This document shows, piece by piece, positions 19,773 through 27,915 of a stretch of 64,000 nucleotides of DNA. A model generated the notes under the pieces. It was not told where the DNA came from. It did not search any database and saw nothing but the letters and a program-made list of their open reading frames with translations. The DNA is from Sphingomonas yunnanensis. Lineage in GTDB: Bacteria > Pseudomonadota > Alphaproteobacteria > Sphingomonadales > Sphingomonadaceae. The position numbers and the translations under genes are program-made. The DNA is taken from NCBI RefSeq assembly GCF_019898765.1, contig NZ_JAIOKB010000001.1, positions 248,001-312,000 on the forward strand, written 5' to 3'. The stretch's first letter is position 1, and the number at the start of each line of letters is the position of its first letter.

Positions 19773-21236
19773 TCAATCGTCGTGCCAGCTCACCCCGTCG
19801 CGCTCGGTCAGCGCGATCGCGCCGGCGGGGCCCCAGGTGCCAGCGGCATAATGCTTGGGCTTGGTCTGCGCGGCGGCCCAGCCGGCGCGAATCGCGTCGA
19901 TCCACTTCCACTGCGCCTCGACCTCGTCGCGGCGCACGAACAGTGTCTGATCGCCCTCGATCAGATCGAGCAGCAGCCGCTCATAGGCGATGCGGCGGCG
20001 CGAGCCCGCGAATTGGGCGTCAAGGCTCAGGTTGAGCGGCACCTCGCGCAGCTTGATGCCCTCCCGGTCGAGCCCCGGCTCCTTGGTCATCACCAATAGC
20101 TGGATATATTCCTCGGGCTGGAGGCGGATGACCAGCTTGTTGGGCTGGAGCAGCCCGCCGCGGCCCGAGAACATCGAGTGCGGCACCGGCTTGAACTGGA
20201 TCGCGATCTCGCTGCGGCGCTTGGCCATGCGCTTGCCGGTGCGGAGATAGAAGGGCACGCCCTGCCAGCGCCAATTGTCGACGAAGGCCTTGATCGCGAC
20301 GAAGGTCTCGACGTCGCTGTCATAGCCGAGCTCGGCATCATAACCGCGCACGACCTTGCCGCCGACCGCGCCCTCCTCATACTGGCCGGTGACGGTGTAG
20401 CCCTGCACCTCCTCCGGCTTCATGTGGCGAAGCGAGCGGAACACCTTGGCCTTCTCGTCGCGGATCGCGGTGCCGTCGTACAGCGCCGGCGGCTCCATCG
20501 CGATCAGCGCGACCAGCTGGAGCACGTGGTTGGCCACCATGTCGCGCAGCGCGCCCGCGCCCTCGTAGTAACCGGCGCGGTCCTCGAGCCCGACCGTCTC
20601 CGCGATCGTGATCTGGACGTTGTCGATCCCGGTGGCGTTCCAGATCGGCTCGAACATCGAGTTGCCGAAACGCAGCGCCAGGATGTTCTGCACCGTCTCC
20701 TTGCCGAGATAGTGATCGATCCGGAAGATCCGGTCCTCGGGGAAGGCAGAGGCGACGGTGTCGTTGATCTCGCGGCTCGACTGGAGGTCGTAGCCGAGCG
20801 GCTTCTCGAGGCCGATCCGCACCGTCTCGCCCGCGAGGCCGACGCTCTCAAGCCCCTTGACCGCGGGCTCGAACAGCGAGGGGGCGGTGGAAAGATAGAT
20901 GGCGAGTCCACCCGAGACGTCGCCGATCTTGTCGGCGAGCGGCTGGAAGCTGGACGGATCCGACAGATCGGCGGGCTGGAACTGCAGGCGCTGGAGGAAG
21001 CTGTCGATCGCCCCCGCGTCCTTGCGGTCGGCAGGCAGGAACTCGTCGAGCGCCTTGCGCGTGACGTCGCGGAAGGCCGCGTCGTCGAGGTCGCTCCGCG
21101 CCGAGCCGGTGATCGTCAGCCCCGCGGGCAGCAGCCCGTCGGCATGCAGCCCATAGAGTGAGGGCAGCAGCATCCGCTTGGCGAGGTCGCCGGTCGCACC
21201 GAACAGCAGCAGCTTGCCCACCGGATTGCGCTCCAT
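19773..21236 (-). CDS. zwf: Glucose-6-phosphate 1-dehydrogenase
   Basis: Oxidises glucose-6-P to 6-phosphogluconolactone with NAD(P)+, entering the Entner-Doudoroff and pentose phosphate routes. 487 residues. The dinucleotide-binding motif GATGDLAKRMLLPSLY is at residues 14-29 and the active-site signature RIDHYLGKETVQNILALRF lies near 175. The downstream EKPLGYDL and MKPEEVQGYTVTGQY segments are typical. It follows argC by 21 bp on the same strand. Confidence 0.96.
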   Translation of the reverse strand: MERNPVGKLLLFGATGDLAKRMLLPSLYGLHADGLLPAGLTITGSARSDLDDAAFRDVTRKALDEFLPADRKDAGAIDSFLQRLQFQPADLSDPSSFQPLADKIGDVSGGLAIYLSTAPSLFEPAVKGLESVGLAGETVRIGLEKPLGYDLQSSREINDTVASAFPEDRIFRIDHYLGKETVQNILALRFGNSMFEPIWNATGIDNVQITIAETVGLEDRAGYYEGAGALRDMVANHVLQLVALIAMEPPALYDGTAIRDEKAKVFRSLRHMKPEEVQGYTVTGQYEEGAVGGKVVRGYDAELGYDSDVETFVAIKAFVDNWRWQGVPFYLRTGKRMAKRRSEIAIQFKPVPHSMFSGRGGLLQPNKLVIRLQPEEYIQLLVMTKEPGLDREGIKLREVPLNLSLDAQFAGSRRRIAYERLLLDLIEGDQTLFVRRDEVEAQWKWIDAIRAGWAAAQTKPKHYAAGTWGPAGAIALTERDGVSWHDD

Positions 21237-21257
21237 CTGAGTCTCCTGCGTCGCTTT

Positions 21258-22187
21258 CTAGAAGGTAAGACCGGCGACGGGGTCGTAGCCGGCCATGATA
21301 TTGAGATTTTGCACCGCTGCACCCGCGGCGCCCTTGCCGAGATTGTCGAGCGTGGCGACCAGCAGCGCCTGGCCACTGGCCTGGTTGCCGACGACCCGCA
21401 GTGTCATGCGATCCGTCCCCGCGTCGTCCTCGATCTTCACCACGGTTGTCGCCTCGTGCGCGAAGCGGACCACGCGCTCGCCGTCATAGGCCGCGGCGAG
21501 GACCTCGGACACATCGGTCAGCGTCGCCGCACGGGTGAGCTGGCTGAGGTGGAGCGGTACCTGCACCACCATGCCGCGATAGGTCCGCGCCACCGCCGGC
21601 TGGAAGATCGGCGCGACGCTGAGTCCGGCGTGGCGCGTCATCTCGGCGACATGCTTGTGCGCGAGCCCGAGCGCATAGGGGCGAAAGGCGGTGGCCACCT
21701 CGCCCCCCTCGAACTCGGCGATCATCGCCTTGCCCCCGCCGGAATAGCCCGAGGTGGCGTTGACGCTGAGCGGCACGTCGGTGGCGAGCAGCCCGGCGCG
21801 CACCAGCGGGCGAACCAGCGCGAGGAAGCCGGTGGGATAGCAGCCGGGGTTGGTGATCAGCCGCGCCGCCGCGATCCGCTCCGCCTGGTCGGGCTCGAGC
21901 TCCGCGAGGCCATAGGTCCAGTCGGGCGCGACCCGATGCGCGGTGGAAGCGTCGATCACGCGCGTGCGATCGTTGGCTATCATCGCGACTGCCTCGCGCG
22001 CGGCGTCGTCGGGCAGGCACAGGATCACCACGTCCGCGTCGTTGAGCGCCTCGGCGCGCGCGGTCGCATCCTTGCGCCGCGACTCGTCGATGGTGACCAG
22101 CGCGACGTCACTGCGGGTCGCCAGCCGCTCGCGGATCTCGAGCCCCGTCGTGCCGGCGGCACCGTCGATGAAGACCGCGAGCGTCAT
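21258..22187 (-). CDS. argC: N-acetyl-gamma-glutamyl-phosphate reductase (type 2)
   Basis: Third step of arginine synthesis, NADPH-dependent reduction of N-acetylglutamyl-phosphate. 309 residues, the size of the shorter type-2 ArgC family. FIDGAAGTTGLEIRERL is the nucleotide-binding start; the catalytic cysteine is in LITNPGCYPTGFLAL (about residue 116), followed by SGYSGGGKAMI. Its ATG overlaps the stop of the upstream SH3 gene (ATGA), and zwf follows after 21 bp. The link of arginine synthesis to the sugar cluster may be only transcriptional. Confidence 0.93.
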   Translation of the reverse strand: MTLAVFIDGAAGTTGLEIRERLATRSDVALVTIDESRRKDATARAEALNDADVVILCLPDDAAREAVAMIANDRTRVIDASTAHRVAPDWTYGLAELEPDQAERIAAARLITNPGCYPTGFLALVRPLVRAGLLATDVPLSVNATSGYSGGGKAMIAEFEGGEVATAFRPYALGLAHKHVAEMTRHAGLSVAPIFQPAVARTYRGMVVQVPLHLSQLTRAATLTDVSEVLAAAYDGERVVRFAHEATTVVKIEDDAGTDRMTLRVVGNQASGQALLVATLDNLGKGAAGAAVQNLNIMAGYDPVAGLTF

Positions 22188-22546
22188 GGTGCGCGGACGA
22201 CCGCGGCATCGACATAGCCCACGAGATTCTTTTCCACGGCGATGCCCCAGGCGACGCCGCCAGTGACGTCGAGCACGTCAAAGACGGCGCCCGCGCCCAG
22301 TTCGGCCAGCGACGATGCGGCGGTGTCGCGCCCTTCGCGCAGACTGGTGTCGGTGACGATGGTGCGACGAAGCGGCGCGGCATAATGTGGCGCGAACACC
22401 TGGTCGGCGAGACGAACGTCGGCGACATCGGCGCGCACCGCGTGGGTGCGCGGGTCGAGTGTCCGCGATCGCCCAGTCAGCGTGAAGCCGCTACGCGGTG
22501 GCGTGCTGCTGCTCGACGGCGCGGGCGGGCGGGTGGTCGCCGTCAC
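22184..22546 (-). CDS. SH3-domain protein resembling the N-terminus of NlpC/P60 peptidases
   Basis: About 120 residues. The segment LDPRTHAVRADVADVRLADQ and VFAPHYAAPLRRTIV resembles the N-terminal SH3 region I associate with sphingomonad NlpC/P60 (C40) cell-wall peptidases, and the rest looks like one bacterial SH3 fold (SLREGRDTAASSLAELGAGA). It ends at VVRAP before any catalytic Cys-His-His domain and its stop overlaps argC. It is therefore either a stand-alone SH3 protein or a truncated peptidase gene. The proposed GTG start overlaps the marR end by 56 bp and is uncertain. Confidence 0.6.
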   Translation of the reverse strand: MTATTRPPAPSSSSTPPRSGFTLTGRSRTLDPRTHAVRADVADVRLADQVFAPHYAAPLRRTIVTDTSLREGRDTAASSLAELGAGAVFDVLDVTGGVAWGIAVEKNLVGYVDAAVVRAP

Positions 22547-22880
22547 CGATGAACTGGCCGAACTCCTCAAGAAAATCTGCCCCTTCGGATGTACGCGCGA
22601 CGAAGATGTTGCGCTTGTCGCTATCGTCGCGTTGGCGGCGCAGATAGCCGAGCGCACCCAGTCTGTTCAAGGCGCGCGTCACCACGGGTTTGGACACGTT
22701 GAGCACGCGGGCCAACCCGCGCACGGTATGCGGCCCGGGCCGCAAGTATACGACGAGGAGGAGCGCCATCTGGCGATTGGTGAGGTCGGGCTCGCCCGAG
22801 CGCACGTAATCGACCAGCGCGTTCATCCACGAACTAAGTTCGGGTTGCGCTAATGTTGCCACGTCCTCGTCCCGCTGCAT
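22491..22880 (-). CDS. MarR family transcriptional regulator
   Basis: About 129 residues with a winged helix-turn-helix: LTNRQMALLLVVYLRPGPHT, then VRGLARVLNVSKPVVTRALN as the recognition helix region and LGYLRRQRDDSDKRNIFVAR as the wing. MarR proteins bind palindromes as dimers and often respond to small phenolic ligands. The ATG at 22880 gives MQRDEDVATLAQPEL; an upstream GTG at 22949 is possible but poorly supported. It is the first gene of the minus-strand series leading into argC and zwf, divergent from secG. Confidence 0.8.
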   Translation of the reverse strand: MQRDEDVATLAQPELSSWMNALVDYVRSGEPDLTNRQMALLLVVYLRPGPHTVRGLARVLNVSKPVVTRALNRLGALGYLRRQRDDSDKRNIFVARTSEGADFLEEFGQFIGDGDHPPARAVEQQHATA

Positions 22881-23034
22881 CACGCCCGGTCCGTTCCGGG
22901 TTTGTGCGAGAACAACGTCCGCTTTCGCGGCTGGTTTCAGCCATGTCACGAATTAGCGAGCCGAAATCGTGCCGATCCGGGGACGAGCGGCGCGGTTGAT
23001 CCGCGCCCGTCGCTCCCCTATGTGGCCGCCATCC

Positions 23035-23061
23035 GGCACGCGTGACCTGATCACGCGTGCC
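23035..23061. promoter_or_regulatory. Perfect 27-bp palindrome between marR and secG
   Basis: GGCACGCGTGA at 23035-23045 and its exact complement at 23051-23061 flank a 5-nt CCTGA loop, ending 28 bp before the secG start. Between divergent genes it is not an obvious terminator. It may be an operator, a leader hairpin, or a terminator left over from a gene that once preceded secG. Confidence 0.5.
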
Positions 23062-23089
23062 CTTGCTGTATCGGACCCGCGTCGCTCCC

Positions 23090-23497
23090 ATGTTCACCTT
23101 CCTGCTCGTCGTCCAGGCCATCATCGCGGCTGCCCTCGTCACCGTGATCCTGATGCAGCGCTCGGAAGGCGGCGGTCTGACCTCGTCGGGCAGCCCGTCG
23201 GGGTTGATGTCGGCGCGCGGCGCGGCAGACTTCCTCACGCGCGCCACCTCGGTGCTGGCGGGGGTCTTCGTGGTGATGAGCATCGTGCTGGCCTTCATCG
23301 CGGCGCACCGCGGCGCGGTCTCGGTCGATACGTCGCTGCAGCGGCGCGTGCCCGCGGCGCAGACCCAGCAGCCGGCGCCGACTCAGCCCGACGCCGCCGC
23401 GCAGGTGCCGCTCGCCGGTGCGCCGGCGAATGCCGCCGCTCCGGCACCGGCACCGGCACCGGCACCGGCCGACAATGGCGTGCCGCTGGCGCGCTGA
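23090..23497 (+). CDS. secG: Preprotein translocase subunit SecG
   Basis: Small inner-membrane subunit of the SecYEG channel. 135 residues: two membrane helices (residues 2-22, FTFLLVVQAIIAAALVTVIL; and about 52-75, LAGVFVVMSIVLAFIAA) around the conserved QRSEGGGL and SGLMSARGAADFLTR region. The C-terminus is a long proline/alanine-rich tail including a short tandem repeat. The ATG at 23090 gives the normal start. pyrG follows 84 bp later. Confidence 0.93.
   Translation: MFTFLLVVQAIIAAALVTVILMQRSEGGGLTSSGSPSGLMSARGAADFLTRATSVLAGVFVVMSIVLAFIAAHRGAVSVDTSLQRRVPAAQTQQPAPTQPDAAAQVPLAGAPANAAAPAPAPAPAPADNGVPLAR
23441..23470 (+). repeat. Tandem hexanucleotide repeat in secG
   Basis: Five consecutive CCGGCA-type units (last one CCGGCC) encode a Pro-Ala run (PAPAPAPAPA) in the SecG tail. 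Unit length is a multiple of three, so slippage would change tail length without a frameshift. Confidence 0.9.
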
Positions 23498-23521
23498 TCA
23501 CGCTGACAGCGTCGACTCGTC

Positions 23522-23542
23522 GCGCGCGGGATCACCGCGCGC
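23522..23542 (+). terminator. Hairpin after secG
   Basis: GCGCGCGG at 23522-23529 and CCGCGCGC at 23535-23542 form an 8-bp stem with a GATCA loop, 24 bp after the secG stop and before pyrG. The downstream sequence is not T-rich, so it may be a weak terminator or attenuator. Confidence 0.4.
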
Positions 23543-23581
23543 TTGCCCTCGCTCGTACTCTAAGGTTAGGCAGTTCGCCCC

Positions 23582-25216
23582 ATGGCGCGGTATATTTTCA
23601 TCACCGGCGGCGTGGTCTCCTCGCTCGGCAAAGGTCTCATGGCGGCGAGCCTCGCGGCGCTGCTGCAGGCGCGCGGCTACCGCGTGCGCATTCGCAAGTT
23701 CGACCCCTATCTCAACGTCGATCCGGGCACGATGAGCCCGTACCAGCACGGCGAGGTCTACGTCACCGATGACGGTGCCGAGACCGACCTCGACCTCGGC
23801 CACTATGAGCGCTTCACCGGGGTGGCGTCGCGCCAGTCGGACAACATCACCTCGGGCCGGATCTACAAGACGATCATCGAGCGCGAGCGCCGCGGCGACT
23901 ATCTCGGTGCGACGGTGCAGGTGATCCCGCACGTCACCGACGCGATCAAGGCCTTCGCCCGTGCCGAGACCGACGATCTCGACTTCGTGCTCTGCGAGAT
24001 CGGCGGGACGGTGGGCGACATCGAGTCGCTTCCCTTCATCGAGTCGATCCGCCAGCTCAAGAACGAGGTCGGCCGCGGCAACGCCATCTCGGTCCACGTC
24101 ACGCTGGTGCCGTACATCGCCGCCGCGGGCGAGCTGAAGACCAAACCGACGCAGCATTCGGTGCGCGAGCTTGCCGCGCTAGGGGTCCAGCCCGACGTGC
24201 TGGTATGCCGCTGCGAGAAGCCGCTCCCGGTCTCGGAGCGGGCCAAGATCGCGCTGTTCTGCAACGTGCCCGAGAGCGCGGTCATCCCCGCGCTCGATGC
24301 CGCCAGCATCTACGCGGTGCCGCTGCAATATCATGCCGAGGGACTCGACTCGGAGGTGCTGCGCGCTTTCGGGATCACGCCCTCGTCGCCGCCCGACCTG
24401 ACGCGCTGGCAGGAGATCGTCGATCGCCTCCAGCATCCGGAGGGCGAGGTGACGGTCGGCGTGGTCGGCAAGTATGTCGGTCTGCAGGACGCCTATAAGT
24501 CGCTCAACGAGGCGCTGGTGCACGGCGGGATCGCCAACCGGGTAAAGGTCAACGTACGCTGGATCGACGCCGAATTGTTCGAGCACGACGACGAGGAGAT
24601 CGTCAGCCAGCTCGAGCCGCTCGACGCCATCCTGGTGCCGGGCGCCTTCGGCGAGCGCGGCGCAGAGGGCAAGATCAAGTCGGTGCGCTTCGCGCGCGAG
24701 CGCGAGATCCCCTATTTCGGCATCTGCTTCGGCATGCAGATGGCGTGCATCGAGGGCGCGCGCGACCTCGCCGGCATCGCCGAGGCCTCGTCGACCGAGT
24801 TCGGCCCGACCGAGCAGCCCGTCGTCGGCCTCATCACCGAGTGGATGGGGCGCGACGGGCTGGAGCAGCGCGAGGCCCAGGGCGACATGGGCGGCACGAT
24901 GCGGCTCGGCGCCTATGACGCGACGCTCGCGGGCAACAGCGTCGTCGCCTCGATCTACGGCGACACGCAGATCTCCGAGCGCCATCGTCACCGCTACGAG
25001 GTCAACACCGGCTATCGCGAGGCGCTGGAGCAGGGTGGGCTGGTGTTCTCGGGCATGTCGCCCGATGGCATGCTGCCCGAGATCGTCGAGCGTCCCGATC
25101 ATCCGTGGTTCGTCGGCGTCCAGTTCCATCCGGAGCTGAAGAGCAAGCCGTTCGATCCGCACCCGCTGTTCGCCAGCTTCATCGAGGCGGCGCTCAAGCA
25201 GAGCCGCTTGGTGTAG
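23582..25216 (+). CDS. pyrG: CTP synthase
   Basis: ATP- and glutamine-dependent amination of UTP to CTP. 544 residues, standard length. The synthetase domain begins [20 protein letters not shown] with the P-loop-like [10 protein letters not shown] and [31 protein letters not shown] follows. The class I glutaminase domain has the nucleophile C382 in [11 protein letters not shown] and the distal His/Glu in [12 protein letters not shown]. It pairs with secG, a common alphaproteobacterial arrangement. Confidence 0.97.
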   Translation: MARYIFITGGVVSSLGKGLMAASLAALLQARGYRVRIRKFDPYLNVDPGTMSPYQHGEVYVTDDGAETDLDLGHYERFTGVASRQSDNITSGRIYKTIIERERRGDYLGATVQVIPHVTDAIKAFARAETDDLDFVLCEIGGTVGDIESLPFIESIRQLKNEVGRGNAISVHVTLVPYIAAAGELKTKPTQHSVRELAALGVQPDVLVCRCEKPLPVSERAKIALFCNVPESAVIPALDAASIYAVPLQYHAEGLDSEVLRAFGITPSSPPDLTRWQEIVDRLQHPEGEVTVGVVGKYVGLQDAYKSLNEALVHGGIANRVKVNVRWIDAELFEHDDEEIVSQLEPLDAILVPGAFGERGAEGKIKSVRFAREREIPYFGICFGMQMACIEGARDLAGIAEASSTEFGPTEQPVVGLITEWMGRDGLEQREAQGDMGGTMRLGAYDATLAGNSVVASIYGDTQISERHRHRYEVNTGYREALEQGGLVFSGMSPDGMLPEIVERPDHPWFVGVQFHPELKSKPFDPHPLFASFIEAALKQSRLV

Positions 25217-25308
25217 CAGGCGCGACCGCGCCGCCGGGAGGCCGTCATATAATTGGGGCAGCGGAACCGCGCACCGGATGTCGGCGCGGTCAACGGAGCG
25301 TGCCCCTC

Positions 25309-27129
25309 ATGAACCAGCTACGCATCGCGCCCAGGCTCGTCCTGTCGTACGCGGTGATCTTCGTCGTGATGCTGGGGATCAACCTGCTCGCGCTCGCCAA
25401 CCTGAGCCGCGTCGACACGATCGCCGAGGACATCGGCGTGCATCGCCGGCTCAACTACGAGGCGATCTCGGCGCTGGGATTGGCCGCGACGCGATACCGG
25501 CTGGGTGAGGCGACGCTGGCGGCGGCGCGCGACGGCACCGAGACGGCGGCGGCGACGGCGGATCTGGCCGATCGCGCGCGCGCGATCGACGGTCGGATCG
25601 CGGAACTCGACGCCCGGCTGCGCTCGCCGGTGACCCAGGGGATGCTGCGCGAGTTCGCGCATGACTGGGAGACCTATCGCGCCACCGCGTCGAGCCAGCA
25701 TCGCGGGGCGGCCGCGATGGCGGAGCTGGCGACCTTCCGCGCGCGCGCGCCCGCCTTCGCCGACGTCATGCGCGATTCGACCCGGCTGCTGATGCAGCAA
25801 TCGGGCTCGCTCGATATCGGCGTAGCGACCGCGCGCGCACTCGTCGAGGAGGCGCGAACGATCACTTATGCCGCGATGGCCGCGGCGGCGCTGCTGGTGA
25901 TCGCGCTGCTGGTGCTGCTGGTCCGCGGCATCGCGCGACCGCTCGACGCCGTGACTGGCGCGCTGCTGCGGCTCGCCGACGGCGACCTCGGCGTCGAGGT
26001 AGGGGGGGCGGAGCGCCGCGATGAGGTCGGCGACCTCGCCGCTGCCGCGATCAAGCTGCGCGACCGGCTGCTCGCCGCCGAGCAGGAGAAGGCGCGGCAG
26101 ACCGCGCTGATCGTCACGAGCGTCGGCGCCGGGCTCGACTCGCTCGCGCGCGGCGATCTGACGACCCGCGTCGACGACGAGCTCGAGGGCGCCTTCGGCA
26201 AGTTGCGCACCGACTTCAACGACGCCATCGCGGCGCTCGCCGCTGTCCTCGCAGCGGTTCAGGAGAGCGCCACCGGCATCAGCGAGGGCGCGGACGAGAT
26301 CCTTCAGGCGAGCGATGATCTGTCGCACCGAACCGAGAAGCACGCGGCCAGCCTGGAGGAAACCTCAGCGGCGATGCAGCAGATCACCGAGACGGTGCGT
26401 CAGACCGCGGAGGGCGTGTCGCGGGTCAACGGCGTGGTGGTCGAGACTCGCAGCGACGCCGAGCGCTCGGGCGAGGTGGTGCGTCGCGCGGTGGACGCGA
26501 TGAGCGGGATCGAGCGCGCCTCGCATGAGATCGGCGATATCATCAGCGTGATCGACGGCATCGCCTTCCAGACCAATCTGCTCGCGTTGAACGCGGGCGT
26601 GGAGGCGGCGCGCGCGGGTGATGCCGGCCGCGGCTTCGCGGTCGTGGCGCAGGAGGTGCGCGCCCTGGCGCAGCGCTCGGCCGACGCCGCGCGCGACGTC
26701 AAGAAGCGGATCGGCGCCTCGACCGAGCAGGTCGGCGCCGGCGCCAAGCTGGTGGGGGAAGCGGGGCAGGCGTTGACTCGCATCATCGCGCGCATCGGCG
26801 AGATCGGCGCCCTGGTGGAGCAGATCGCCGAGGCGGCGGAGCAGCAGTCGACGGGACTGATTCAGGTGAGCAAAGCCATCGCCGAGATGGACGGCGTCAC
26901 GCAGCAGAACGCGGCGATGGTGGAGCAGACCACGGCGGCGGCGCGCGCCCTCGCCGGAGAGGCCGATGCGCTGGCCCGCGAGGTGGCGCACTTCCTGCTC
27001 GATAGCCCGGCGCCGACCCGCGCCGGCGTGCCGCGCCATCCGCAGCTCGACGCGCCGCCGCGCCGCTTGCCCAGGCCGGCGCCGCGCCTCGGGCACGCCG
27101 CGCGTGACCGGTCGGCCGAGCATGATTGA
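25309..27129 (+). CDS. Methyl-accepting chemotaxis protein
   Basis: Membrane chemoreceptor, 606 residues. Membrane helix 1 is around residues 8-30, followed by a four-helix-bundle type periplasmic sensor (about 31-185), membrane helix 2 around 187-208 ([18 protein letters not shown]), a HAMP domain ([20 protein letters not shown]), a second HAMP-like stretch ([20 protein letters not shown]), and the kinase-control hairpin with [20 protein letters not shown]. No C-terminal CheR/CheB pentapeptide is seen. The ATG at 25309 has GGAG 10 bp upstream. The ligand is unknown. Confidence 0.93.
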   Translation: MNQLRIAPRLVLSYAVIFVVMLGINLLALANLSRVDTIAEDIGVHRRLNYEAISALGLAATRYRLGEATLAAARDGTETAAATADLADRARAIDGRIAELDARLRSPVTQGMLREFAHDWETYRATASSQHRGAAAMAELATFRARAPAFADVMRDSTRLLMQQSGSLDIGVATARALVEEARTITYAAMAAAALLVIALLVLLVRGIARPLDAVTGALLRLADGDLGVEVGGAERRDEVGDLAAAAIKLRDRLLAAEQEKARQTALIVTSVGAGLDSLARGDLTTRVDDELEGAFGKLRTDFNDAIAALAAVLAAVQESATGISEGADEILQASDDLSHRTEKHAASLEETSAAMQQITETVRQTAEGVSRVNGVVVETRSDAERSGEVVRRAVDAMSGIERASHEIGDIISVIDGIAFQTNLLALNAGVEAARAGDAGRGFAVVAQEVRALAQRSADAARDVKKRIGASTEQVGAGAKLVGEAGQALTRIIARIGEIGALVEQIAEAAEQQSTGLIQVSKAIAEMDGVTQQNAAMVEQTTAAARALAGEADALAREVAHFLLDSPAPTRAGVPRHPQLDAPPRRLPRPAPRLGHAARDRSAEHD

Positions 27130-27156
27130 TCGCAGCCGCGGTGTAGATCAAGGAAA

Positions 27157-27184
27157 GGCGCCCGGACCTGACGGCCCGGACGCC
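27157..27184. terminator. Terminator hairpin between chemoreceptor and hsp20
   Basis: GGCGCCCGG (27157-27165) pairs with CCGGACGCC (27176-27184) with one mismatch. On the minus strand the stem is followed by TTTCC, suiting the end of the hsp20 transcript; the two genes converge here. Confidence 0.45.
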
Positions 27185-27242
27185 CCCACCGGCGCCTCGA
27201 AAGGGAGCAAAGAGACGCCGATCCCGCTCGCGCGGCTGATCG

Positions 27243-27710
27243 TTAGGCGGCGCGTGCCGCGTCGGTGGGCTTGTCCTCCACCGCGGCGAGCTGCGGCCCC
27301 GTCTTGATCGCGATCGACTTCGGCTTCATCGCCTCAGGCACCTCGCGGACGAGATCGATCACCAGCAGCCCGTCATTCAGCCGCGCGTCCTCCACGAACA
27401 CGAAGTCAGCGAGCTCAAACCGCCGCTCGAAGCTGCGGTTGGCGATGCCGAGGTGGAGAAACTGCGCATTCTCCGACCGATCATCCTTCTTGCCGGCCAC
27501 GAGCAACAGGTTCTGCTGCGCGGTGATCTCGATCTCGTCGCGCGTGAAACCCGCGATGGCCAGCGTGATGCGGTAGCGGTCGTCGGCGACTCGCTCCAGG
27601 TTGAACGGCGGATAATTCTCGGATGCGCCGCGCGCGTTCGCCTCGATCATGTCGAAGAGACGATCGAAGCCGATGGTCGAGCGGCGATAGGGAGTCAGGT
27701 CGAAACGCAT
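27243..27710 (-). CDS. Small heat-shock protein (Hsp20/IbpA family)
   Basis: ATP-independent holdase chaperone that keeps denatured proteins soluble. 155 residues. The N-terminus MRFDLTPYRRSTIGFDRLFD is the IbpA-like start; the alpha-crystallin domain runs from about 35 to 125 and includes YRITLAIAGFTRDEIEI, LHLGIANRSFERRFELAD and the GLLVIDLVREVPE strand (the usual A-x-x-x-G-L motif reads NDGLLVIDL). An RNA hairpin covering the ribosome-binding site lies directly upstream, suggesting heat control at translation. GGAGGA is spaced 8 nt from the ATG. Confidence 0.93.
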   Translation of the reverse strand: MRFDLTPYRRSTIGFDRLFDMIEANARGASENYPPFNLERVADDRYRITLAIAGFTRDEIEITAQQNLLLVAGKKDDRSENAQFLHLGIANRSFERRFELADFVFVEDARLNDGLLVIDLVREVPEAMKPKSIAIKTGPQLAAVEDKPTDAARAA

Positions 27711-27711
27711 G

Positions 27712-27764
27712 TTCAAATCCTCCGATGAGCTATTTGAAGCAAGGTGCCCGGTCGTCCGCGGCAC
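27712..27764 (-). promoter_or_regulatory. Candidate RNA thermometer in hsp20 5' UTR
   Basis: In the transcript, UUCAAAU pairs perfectly with AUUUGAA (genomic 27712-27718 with 27732-27738), the second arm ending one base before the AUG. The enclosed loop holds the Shine-Dalgarno GGAGG, and CUC in the loop can pair with its GAG. Just upstream, GGUGCC/GGCACC (27742-27747 with 27759-27764) forms another hairpin. Two stacked hairpins with a weak AU-rich stem hiding the ribosome site are typical of alphaproteobacterial heat-shock thermometers (ROSE-like). Confidence 0.55.
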
Positions 27765-27915
27765 CTCTGTCAGCACGGCCCGACGAGCGGCGCCGCACGC
27801 TAGCTAAATGGGAGTAGCGCGAAGCGTTTCAAGTCCCCCTGATACTCCTACTTCGTTGATGGACGATGCGGGATCGGTGATGCAGGATGATGGTGAGGTA
27901 AACAGGGGGAATTTC

